A stretch of 64,000 nucleotides of DNA, taken from contig NW_026251726.1 of the NCBI RefSeq assembly GCF_025024155.1, positions 124,001-188,000 of the forward strand, in the 5' to 3' direction. Below are positions 1 to 9,708 of the stretch, one piece after another. Origin of the DNA: Gamsiella multidivaricata (lineage: Eukaryota > Mortierellomycota > Mortierellomycetes > Mortierellales > Mortierellaceae). Each line of letters begins with the position of its first letter. Within the stretch, counting starts at the first letter, position 1. The position numbers and the translations under genes were made by a program. Below the pieces are notes generated by a model. That model ran no database searches. It saw only the letters and a program-made list of their open reading frames with translations, and was not told the origin of the DNA.

Positions 1-3000
1 TGCTGATTACCGAAAGTGGTGACACCCCTGCTTTTCCTGGAAGAGCATGGCCTTCTATTGGAATTCCGAGTCCCATAGTCGGTGGCGGAACGACTGGGAT
101 GGGTAAAGGTACGGGCTCTGCCTGCCCATTCGTCTGTGAAGGCTCCACCCCATCTTCATCTAAACCCTCGACTCCTAACAGGAGCTCCTTCAAGATTTGC
201 AGTCCAATCGATTGCTCCAGTCCAGTGTGTTCATTCAACCGCACGGCGTTCTGTCCTTTGGCTTGCAGCAGACAATCCGTGAGCACGCTAGCCCATTCGT
301 CCTTCTCTGCCGCAGTCGATGTTCCGAATAGGTAGCGCCTTCTAGTGCCGAGATCATTCAACAATGAAATCTGGAAAGTGTGCCTCATAAACTGTCGCTC
401 GATCGCGATCGTATGCTTTGTCGGCAGATTTTGAAGGTCGTAGAACTGCTCCGGTGTTCCTTTCTCCGCAACGAGCTTTGGATGAATCGTCAACGTCTTC
501 TTTCCTGGCACCGATCCTGTGATCCTGAACCTCTGGCTGCGATGGGATCCAAACTCCAGCACAGATGGTTCGCATTTCAAGTCCCTTCCACCAAGATGGA
601 TCGAAAAGTGAGGGTTTAATACCGGGATCGTAATGGTGATAGGATCCGATGGAATCTTCAGCGTCAGTCTTGGAGGCAGAATTGCTGGGGACATCATCAC
701 AGGCCATAGCTTACGCGCCACAGCAGGAGCTGAGTCAGGGTTCGTTGCATGGTCATCCAGCTTTTCAAAATCGATATCCAGTGGCTGATGACTGATGGAC
801 GAAAAGATGTTGTATAATGTGTCCCTTGGTACAATCCGCTGCTGATCCAGGAGTTGAAACATCTCGACAAAGGACTCCCTTGTGGGCGTTGGGAAAGTCG
901 TCAGATCATCTAAATCCATTGTCAAATATTGCTGAAGTGAAGACGAGGTTGGGACAGAGAGAGTGGATTCCATGACGGGAGTTGAAGGTATTGTTGGAGT
1001 AGAGGGCTGCGAGCTAACTCGAGGTCGAACAAGGATTCCAACCTCCTCTCTATCCTTGACCAAAGTGGCGCCTTCGTTGTTGTGGAGCTGAGCATTGAGC
1101 ACAATCATGGCGATGACCAGTTTGTGTGCGATCGACGCATCGAAGACCACGACATTGACATTGGCCTCATACCATCGTTTCGTGAACTCTTCCAACAGAT
1201 AGTCCACACTGTTGACAGTCCGCTCCGAAGACCCCCCAGTACGCTGCGTACCGCTTGTTCTTTCCGGAAGACTGAGTCTGCCTAGCAACGTCCGCAATGC
1301 CTCATCCAAAAGCACTCCTGCGAACTGACACTGATCTAAGAAAGAGCGGTAGACATGTTTGTTGGCCGGATTTGAAAGGAAGAGTGCCAGCTGAGTTTTA
1401 GACAGTTCCGGTGTTTTGAACAAAAGATGTGCAACAGAGGCTGGATCCGGATGAAGAGCTCGTTTGTTGATAAACGTGTTGAGAGCACGCGTTGGATTCT
1501 GATCAAAGGTATGAATGAACTCTGCCAAGATCGGTGGGATCTTGCGGTTGCCCAACCCTCCTGCCTCGCCATTCTTTGGGTCGTATTTATCGCGCGTCAG
1601 ACTGAGGCTGATTTTTTTGAGCTCAATGACATCCTTAACCTGAAAGCGACTGTCCAGCGTCGGATGCCCCTCTGACATATGCTTGGCGATTAACATAATG
1701 TCGTTGAACAAGAACAGGTACCGATCCTTGACTGTTGAGGTGTTGATGACCTGCAGAATCTTTCCGTGGTGAATACATTTTCGTGGTGGGTTCGTCAAGG
1801 ACACTGGCTTCTTTTCCAGCACAGCAGAAGCCAGCTTGATCGAAGGAGGGTTGCTCATGGGTGCCTTCTTAGGCGGATCTGGATGTCGAATGAGCTTTTT
1901 TACACGCGGACGAGGTTTGTCGGGCAGTGTTGTTGGGGGCGGTGGGAGTGGTGGGAGCGGGAGATCTGCTGGATATAACATGACCTGCGGTCTAATTTCT
2001 GGCGACCGTGATTGAGGCATCTTGGGTGTCGAGTTCCCTGAGTTGGGCGATGGCGGAACAGGCGATAGCGGGTGGACGTTGTATTGGTCCTTGTTGCGAA
2101 TAAATGGACGGGAGGCGGGAGAAGCACGTCCTGAATTCTGTCCGTGCTCGTTTGACTCCAGCGGATCTATTCGGGCAGTAATTCGAGTAGAGTAAGTAAT
2201 GTAAGGTCAGCAGCAGCAACCAACGAGGCTAAAACGACCAATTGGATAGTAACCGGCGTAAGGGCTGCTTACCTGCCATAATGAACATGGGATGTAGTCT
2301 GCTTTTCAAAGAAGGCGCCGGTGCGTTCATTGAGTTTCTCGCTGTTGCTACGTCTGTCTCGAGCTCAACCTGACCAGCAACCTCATGCTCATAATCAATC
2401 TGCCATTGCTGTTGCTGATTGTCTTCAAAGGCATCAAGATCACTCTCTCGCAGCTCGCTCTCCGAATCGCTGAGCAGATCCTGTCCAACGTGCTTTATCC
2501 AGTTCCTTGCATGTTCAGACGCAGGTGATCCGAAGACGGGCGAGTGCGACAGACTGCTGCTGAGAGTGCTATTGCTGGTTTTCCTGCCCGGCGGCCGGTG
2601 GATGTGCGCGTGAGGACTCGGGGATAGAAAGTGACGGGGTTTGACATCCTTGGGCGGACGTTGTCTCTGAGTTTTGGAGATCAGGACTGAGGGGCCAGCG
2701 GTTGCGACGGGTTGCTTCTTGAGCAAGGCCTGGAAGCTGCGCTCGATCTCGGATGTGTTGAACTGGAGGAGTGTGCGATCGGATGCTCCGTTGCGGTTAC
2801 CGTTCATCTGCAGTTGACTGTCGCTCAGGCGGTTGGTGACGGGACTTGGACTAGGGCTGTACGAGGGTGGTGTCTCAAAGGATGATCGCAATTGTTTTGG
2901 AGATACAGGCTGCTGTGTCCTGGAAGATAAATCTTGGAGATCGGCAACAGTTCTCGTGCTGGCGCCGATGTTGGCATGGATGCTACCCCTGGTATTCATG

Positions 3001-3185
3001 GCGGCGGCGTCTACGTGGAATTGGGCCTGAGACGGAGACTGTGGCAGGGGTTCAGAGTGGTAGGGTTGGGTGCGTGTGTGAGTCCGTGGCGAGGTAGGGG
3101 TCGTTGTAGATGTGGAGAGTGTGAAGGGCGAGGACGACCTTGAGGGGGGCTGCTGCTGTTGCTGCTGCCGAGGAATATGGCTCAT
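1..3185 (-). CDS. Sec7-domain Arf guanine-nucleotide exchange factor with PH-like regions, 3' end cut by the window
   Basis: Two exons are visible: 2273-3185 and 1-2166, joined across a 106-bp intron (GTAAGC...GAATAG). The junction restores frame, and the second exon stays open to base 1, so the C-terminus lies outside. The first ~430 residues are Ser/Pro/Gln-rich and look disordered. Residues ~433-463 (IHHGKILQVI, then YLFLFNDIMLIAKH) resemble PH-domain strands. Residues ~510-665 match a Sec7 fold: FIHTFDQNPTRALNTFINK, then FLDQCQFAGVLLDEALRTLL, a Glu-containing LPERTSG loop where the catalytic glutamic finger is expected, and a final AMIVLNAQLHNN helix. A second PH-like region (~840-945) ends with the typical Trp helix (KDEWASVL). 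Family knowledge: Sec7 domains load GTP on Arf GTPases at Golgi or endosome membranes, and fungal Sec7-PH proteins such as yeast Syt1 have this size and order. The Sec7 assignment is secure; the orthologue is not. Confidence 0.85.
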
Positions 3186-3587
3186 CTCTTGGTTTCTTTC
3201 GCAGTGCGCCTCCTGCGGGATGAGAAAAAAGGCGGATGGGAGTGGTTGATGGAAAGATGAAAGAAAGGTGTATGCAAGGAAAGGTTGGAGAATGAACGAA
3301 TGGAGGGAAAAGTGCGAAAAATAACAATAAGGTTTGTTAATAACGGATGCAGCTGAAAAAATAGATTTGATGTTCTGTTAGTTAGTCCAAGGTCCAGTTG
3401 CAGAGGGCAAGACCAAAAGCCCAGCCAGTTCCATACCCCATATGGAGAATGGGCTATGGACGGTAAACAAATGTCAAATGTGTGCTGTGTATTTTTATTC
3501 TATAAGAAAAAGGTCCGTCGATGAACATCCAATATTGCCGTCCTCCATGCACTGAAAACAACAAAATCGCTCTCTCCCCAGGTCTCC
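3186..3587. other. Intergenic: 5' flank of the Sec7 gene and 3' flank of uS7m
   Basis: Both neighbours read leftwards, so this holds the Sec7-gene promoter and the uS7m terminator. The part nearest 3185 is purine-rich on the plus strand, meaning CT-rich on the coding strand, as in other promoters of this window. No ORF or repeat worth reporting was seen. Confidence 0.5.
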
Positions 3588-4391
3588 TTAGTACTTGAGC
3601 GAAGCATTGGCTCTGTTGGCCAACGCCATCTTATGCAACTGATTCTTCTTCGCCAGTGCTCCACTGTTTCCGTTCACAACCGCCAAGAATTCGCTAGCCA
3701 GTCGATCCTTGAACTTCTTCTCGCCCCTGCGCTTGTCGCTCGCCTCCAGGATCCACACAATCGCCTTTCTGCGCCTCTGTCGCTCCGTCATCGGACTAGG
3801 GACCTGCAGCACCTTCGATCCCTTCTTGATCGCCGTCAGCTTCAGAATTGGGCTCGCCAACTCGAGTGCATCCAGAACCACCAGATAAGGGTCCGACTGC
3901 GTCCTGGTCCTGATTTCCAACAAGGCGTCTGCCACAAATCGCTCAGCGCGTGCCTTCTTGCCGTCCTTCATGATCGTGTTGACCAATTGCTTCAAAATTG
4001 GGTTGTTGTTCAACGATCGTACTTGCTCAGCCGAGACAGGGACAAATTCGGCAAATGAAGATCCATCCCGCTCTTCCCTCTCCTCTTCCTCAGGTTGCTG
4101 CTGCTCTGATGGTGTTGCCTCTAATCCTGGTGCTGTTGAAGTTGCTGGCGTTGAAGATGTCTTCTTATCGCCACTGTTCTGAGTCGAAGTAGCCATGGGT
4201 GGTGGCAATGGTGTTGAGGGTGATGTAGCAGCATTGGAGGAGGCGGTAATGGCGTTAATATGGGTGCCCATATGGAACGAGGCGATCGACCACCTGCTTG
4301 AGGCGGCCGCTGCTGCTGCTGGAATCCGTGCCTGCTGTGTCCAGCGTTGAGCAGTAGACATGCCTCCCAGGCGTGCAAAGTTACGGAGCAT
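3588..4391 (-). CDS. RSM7: Mitochondrial small-subunit ribosomal protein uS7m
   Basis: Single exon of 267 aa. The C-terminal ~150 residues match ribosomal protein S7: NNNPILKQLVNTIMKDGKKA, then DALLEIRTRTQSDPYLVVLD, the RNA-binding PSPMTERQRRRKAIVWIL and a basic tail ending ASLKY. The start at 4391 (MLRNFARLGG) is preferred over an in-frame ATG at 4634 because it gives an Arg-rich, acid-poor leader typical of a mitochondrial presequence. Between leader and S7 domain lies a Ser/Thr/Pro-rich linker with an acidic run (EEEEREERDG). The protein would bind the 3' domain of mitochondrial 16S-like rRNA as a primary assembly protein. The longer reading, adding 81 residues, cannot be excluded without transcript data. 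Confidence 0.9.
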   Translation of the reverse strand: MLRNFARLGGMSTAQRWTQQARIPAAAAAASSRWSIASFHMGTHINAITASSNAATSPSTPLPPPMATSTQNSGDKKTSSTPATSTAPGLEATPSEQQQPEEEEREERDGSSFAEFVPVSAEQVRSLNNNPILKQLVNTIMKDGKKARAERFVADALLEIRTRTQSDPYLVVLDALELASPILKLTAIKKGSKVLQVPSPMTERQRRRKAIVWILEASDKRRGEKKFKDRLASEFLAVVNGNSGALAKKNQLHKMALANRANASLKY

Positions 4392-4741
4392 TGCGAGTGT
4401 CGTTGCCTTGGCCGGAATCAATCGAACAGGAGGGCGGAGGAAAGGATACAAAAAAGGTCTTTGCCGTGGGAGGAGGCGAGAGTGGAGAAGAATGTGTCCT
4501 GAGCTGATTGATCGCCTTTGGGTTGCGTTCGTCGCAGCCAGGCGCTTTGCCGGGGGGTAAACCAAGCCACATGTTGATACTCGCTCGCCTGGCGTTTGGT
4601 CCAGGAACAGTCCACGAACGACCCTTGAACTCAATTCGCATTCAAAGAAGCAGACGCATACAAAAGAAGCGGAGATTTGTAAAAATACAGTGCAGGTCTA
4701 TGCATGGTAATTAATGATAATAAAATACAGCTGCTTGCCGT

Positions 4742-6454
4742 TCAACCCTCAATATCCATGTCGAGGTCAACATCTTGTTCGTTGTCATAATACTCGTTTG
4801 TGTGATCCCGCCCTCGCTGCTTTTCCTTCTCTTCCTTGCCCTTTGCAGAATCCGCCATCAATTCTGCTTCCTCCTCGTCATTCATCTCCAGAAACCCCTG
4901 GATATCCGGTGGGATTTCCTGCATTTGAACACTTGGCGCACCATTCAGGAACCGCAAATGCTCCAGGACTTTGATTCGTAGATTTCTGATATACTGGCGT
5001 GTGTTCATGTTCTCGACCTTGCCCGACAGATGTGGGTGGAGCTTATAATCAGGCGCGAAATAGTCAATGTACTCATTGTATGGAAGATCGTTTGAGACTT
5101 CATGATCGACCAGGATAGAAGTCTCATACGCCCAGCACCGAGCTACGTTGCGAATTGTGTATCCGCCTCCTCCGAGGACCAGCAACGGCAACTTGAAGTC
5201 CTTAATAAATCTGACACACTCCCCATGCGCCTTGATGGACAAGTTGAAACATCCCAATCGATCACACCCCAACGAATCCGCCCCGCACTGCAATACGATC
5301 GCCGATGGCCTGAAAGAATTGATAACCGCCTCCATGACCGACTTGAATAAGTATATGTACGACTCATCATCGATGCCATCCTTCAAGGGCACATTCAATG
5401 AGTAGTGTTTCCCGATACCGCTTCCGACTTCATCAATATCTCCTGTTCCAGGGAAAAAGTCGCCATTGTACTTGTGGAAAGAAACGGTCATGACCCGGTC
5501 TGTCGTATAAAATGCCTCCTGAACGCCGTCTCCATGATGGATGTCGATATCCACATACAATACCCGAGGGTATCGCCTGTTGCGTATTAGAAAGAATATA
5601 TGTTCTCAGTTAGATCGACGTTACCGCCACGAACTACAAGTAATTGGCGATAGTAACAGTGTAGATATGAGTACTCACGTCAACAGCTCAAAGATCCCAA
5701 GGACAATATCGTTGACATAGCAGAAGCCAGATGCCTCGACTCGTTTCGCATGGTGAAGGCCTCCTGACCAGTTGATGCTTATATCCACAGATCCGTTGGT
5801 CAGCTTGCGTGCTGCGTCGATGGTTGCTCCTGAATAGATCTTACAAAAGTCGAACATGCCGTCAAACACAGGGCAGTCGTCTCCAACGTTGTATCGACTG
5901 AATAGCTTGCTGAAATTGTTCATGTTCTCCGGTGTCACTCTAGACGAGTCGAAGGCGATAAAGCATACTTGTCAGTTTTGTTCGTTTGTACACCTTGGGA
6001 TCAATTGCTGATACAACCATCACATACTTCTTGAGAAAGTCGATGTAATCTGCCGAGTGGAAGCTCATAATCTCTTCCTCTGTTGCTATGCGAGGCTCGA
6101 ACATGTCCAACTTTTGATTCAGGCCATACGAGATCACCAGGTGGTTGGTCAACGTCAGTCGATGCGGTTTCATAGGATGTCGCTCCTATTACAGATTATT
6201 AATACAAAGTCCTTTTAGATAAAGTATTCGGGTAAGGAAGGCGTCTCCTGAATAACGGCGTTCGACAAACTGCATACCCCGTAGTGGTAGTTGCCGACTT
6301 CCTCTCTGTGAAAATATGCGACGATGTCATTCGAATGATTGCCTATGCGCTTCGTTGCCATTGTGCTTCGAGTCGCCGGCAGTGAGTTGGACCTCGTGGA
6401 GAAGGTGGAGGTGGCAGAGTCCGGCTCATAGTTGACAACTGTCCTTCTGGACAT
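4742..6454 (-). CDS. RPD3: Class I histone deacetylase (RPD3/HDAC1 type)
   Basis: Four exons: 6278-6454, 6028-6185, 5679-5939 and 4742-5576. All junctions are in frame and give 476 aa, close to yeast Rpd3 (433) and human HDAC1 (482). The catalytic core is complete: the charge-relay histidines in GGLHHAK, zinc ligands in DIDIHHGDG, the conserved [12 protein letters not shown] segment and the transition-state tyrosine in GGGGYTIRN. The N-terminal [12 protein letters not shown] region is the usual entry to the fold. The C-terminal tail is acidic with a Lys/Glu stretch, as in other fungal Rpd3 proteins. It removes acetyl groups from histone tails in Sin3-type co-repressor complexes in the nucleus. 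About 40 extra residues precede the conserved start (a second Met lies at residue 32), so the true start is less certain than the rest. Confidence 0.95.
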
Positions 6455-8444
6455 TTGCTTGTTTCAATAGTAGGTTTTCAATGGATGGCACCTGAGGGTA
6501 GTGTTGTGCTGGTGCCCGACGCTGTTGGGGATGCTTCACTTAGCAGAGTAGGATTACGGGAATGAGAGGACAAGGCATGATGAACGAAGTGAATTTTGTG
6601 CGTGTGTTTCATTTATTTGTCTCCCTCCGTTTTTGGCCCAACATCTGGAATAAAATCTTATTGGCCGTCCACTAACTTAAACGCGCGAGCAAATGGTAAT
6701 AAATCCAAGAAGACGGAAGCAGCTCCAGAATCGCGCGCTGAACAATTTCTCCCTTTGCCAAAGTATCGTTTAACATCACGAACGTATGAGGTAGCGGGAA
6801 CTGGACATGTTTTTCTTGTCCAACGTCGAGGAGGGCAGTAGTGGAGTTTAGCGAAAGGTTCTACAGTTCACAGCACAGCTAGAAGACCGTAGTGCCGCTA
6901 AAAGGCATGGTAACGCGAAGCCCCCAATCTTGCTGGTTTCATGAAACCAGCGGATATCCAGCCTTACAATCACTGCAAGATATTTACATTGAAGACGTAA
7001 ATAAGCGGCTCTTTTAAACGTGCTCGAACAGCACAGCAAACTTCAGTTGCTTATATAGTAAATGGTTGGGGAAGCATATGTAGCACAGACGTTTGGCTGG
7101 GTCCAAGTCTAAATGGACCTGACCCAAACGTAGAGTTCAGGGACCCCCCTTGACCTAGAACTGTAATATTGCTTGTGAGAATAAAGCTCGAGAACGCCTA
7201 ATGTTCTTTTTATGCTTTTTTTATGAAGGTCCTTTGCATTTACTGTAAAACTGGACGCACTGCTGTCGCTGTCGCTATCTTTTTTTTCCCCAAGCTACTC
7301 CTCGTTCTAGTGCCGCCAACGCCACTATCGCCTCCAGTGAACAGGCACTGGAGCCATCTTCAAGCTCTCGACATCCAGAACCGATGTTACAGAGCTTTCC
7401 AAAGTGAAATGAGGGTGTTCTAACGGTCCCGTATTCTATATTCCATTTGATGCATCTATCATTCTAACATGCTCGCAATATAATTTTGCGTTGTAGGGCT
7501 GTAAGACATTCGAACGACGTTTCTCTCATAGACAACGCTAGTAGCCCGTTTGTGTGCCATCGAGTTTTCTTCACAGCACTGCCCTATAGATTTCGACATG
7601 CTCCCAATCAATAGGCCACCTTGAGATTTTTATACTGTAGCTGGACAATGATTGCCTCTTATAGAGGCGTTGGCAATTATTTTACAGGGCGAATAGGATG
7701 TAGATCTGTAATGAACAATGCCTGCTTCATCGATCTGCCAGCATGGAGGGCGAAATCGAACATTCATATCCTGGATAGCGCCCATGCCGAATAGAAAGGA
7801 CGATTGATGCATACATAGAGTACATGGACGTACCCTTTAAAGTATTTGCTCTCACGCAGTTTACCCTAGACTACTTTTGAGGACATAGCATCAGCAAAGG
7901 GACTCAAAGGTAGACGAAATTGCTTTGCCTTCATCTCTCTTTCGCAAACAAGTGGAGAGTTGTTGTTCAAGGTGCCTCCTGATGTCTCCATGATTCCTAC
8001 AAATCGATGACAGCGGTGACAGTAGCAGTGACAGCGACTCCAAGGCTAGGGCCGACTGTCACTGTGCGTTTCTTCTCCCCCCCTTCCCTGTTGTTTCCAT
8101 TCTCCACATTTTGCACCCAAGTCGCGTTCAGTCTCCCAACTCTCATTTCGCTAGTGTCTTCATTAGATCCTTCAAAAGCAATAAATAAACAGCTTCTTGT
8201 GAATGGGTTTTCTTTCTTTCATGCAGTCAGCACAACGGTACAACAAAATACCAATCCCAATGATATCCCAAGAGAGTAGTGTTGCACGAGATGGAGGCGG
8301 GTAGGAAATCGGGGTCAGCATCGGCGCACAAAGTGTTCAAATATAATGTGCAATCTACTTTTTTTTTTTTTTATCTTTCTCTTCTTCTACCACCAAACCC
8401 ATTTCACTTCACTTCGCTTCCTCATTCACCCCCTTCAAAGCACC
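6455..8444. other. Divergent intergenic region between HDAC and ICMT-family gene
   Basis: Nearly 2 kb with only short ORFs (under 95 codons) that resemble no family known to me. It holds the 5' flanks of both neighbours: pyrimidine-rich DNA just before the ICMT-family ATG at 8445, and a short imperfect hairpin near 7.1 kb. No tRNA or recognisable transposon remnant was found. Confidence 0.45.
7089..7131. repeat. Imperfect 16/17-bp inverted repeat (hairpin)
   Basis: The left arm ACGTTTGGCTGGGTCC (7089-7104) pairs with GGACCTGACCCAAACGT (7115-7131) except for a small internal mismatch/bulge, around a 10-base loop. It could be a transposon terminal scar or chance; nothing larger flanks it. Confidence 0.4.
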
Positions 8445-9298
8445 ATGTCTTATGTCAAAGTAGGCTGTCTCCTTGCCGGAGCCTATGGCTCGTACGTTGG
8501 TGCCATGCCCCCGAAACCCTCACGCTCAGTCCCCAGTCAAAAAGAGGACAAGGTCATTGAGGAGAACGGACCCTATAAAATCGATACTATCCGTGTTCCC
8601 ATGGCCGTCATCGCCGTCACTACGACTCAGACCGCATTGTACTTGTACCTGATAACCTATGGCCCACGTCTGGCTGCCGCGGCCAACCCTCCCATGGACA
8701 GACATTTATTGAGCGCGATTCTACAGCTGCAAGAGCTTAAACCCTGGCACTTGGTTGCCGCTGGGACGTCGATCTTTGGGGCCGTCCTTAGAAAGTGGTC
8801 CTTCATTGCATTGGATCGCTTCTTTACAGTGAGTTTACACATTTCCTTCCTCTTCCATTACGTTTTGGATGGCCAATGTGAAAAGCAATACGCACTTAAC
8901 ATCTTATCTATTATCGGAAATGATAGTTCCATTTGTCGATCCGCTCAGGACACAGACTGATCGGCACCGGTCCATATACGTTCCTCCGTCATCCATCCTA
9001 CAGCGGTGGGATCATGTGCGGTGCAGGCGCCTACCTTCTACTCCTTCACCAGGGTCTCTGGGACGTCTCAGTGGCCTATCTCGGCCAGAGTAAGTGGTTC
9101 CCTTTTGATCTAAACAACTCCCCATCCTTCCTGGGTATCCCTGGCGGCATCTTGATCACCGGCATCCTCACCGGCCTCATGACCCGTGCACTCGTTGAAC
9201 GTGTCAAGAACGAAGAGATCATGCTGAGCAAACATTTTGGAAAGGAGTGGGATGTCTACGCAAGCAAGCGCTGGCGCTTTATTCCGTTTATCTATTGA
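8445..9298 (+). CDS. Isoprenylcysteine carboxyl methyltransferase (ICMT) family membrane protein
   Basis: Two exons, 8445-8828 and 8927-9298, joined in phase 0 (GTGAGT donor, GATAG acceptor), giving 251 aa. The C-terminal half carries the family signature: GPYTFLRHPSYSGG, which forms part of the S-adenosylmethionine site, followed by a hydrophobic hairpin and the RVKNEEIMLSKHFGKEWDVY segment with the conserved Glu-Glu, ending in KRWRFIPFIY. Several hydrophobic stretches (around residues 47-65 and 95-115, and the last hairpin) indicate a polytopic membrane protein, probably in the ER. True ICMT/Ste14 methylates the C-terminal prenylcysteine of CAAX proteins such as Ras and mating factors. The family also contains broader-substrate members, so the substrate is not assigned. 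The intron falls just before the catalytic core. Confidence 0.85.
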
Positions 9299-9708
9299 GA
9301 GTAGTGCACTAAACGAAATAAAGTACCGTTTCGGTTTTCCCATCCTGTAATGCAATGCAATGCAACGGCTTCTTTTCCCCCCCCCCCCCCTCTTTGTGTG
9401 CGTGAGCCCTTTTGAACGTTGCACAGCTACTGCACTGTTTGCCGTAAACCCAGTCGAAACAACGGGCACTGGAAATCCCTTTGGTCTCCTTTCGTCATGA
9501 AGATGAATGATTATCTACGAGTCTCTTGGATTTTTATTTCAAGTGAGGCTAATAGCAAAAAAAAAGAAAAAGAAAAAAAGAAAAGAAAGACGATGATAGA
9601 AGGAAATAGGAACAAAGGAAATGAAGCAAAGGAATGGAATGCAAAAAAAAAAAGAAAGCTGCATGGTTCTCAAGCAATGGTGGCTAAGGTGGTGCTGTAT
9701 GACTGAAC

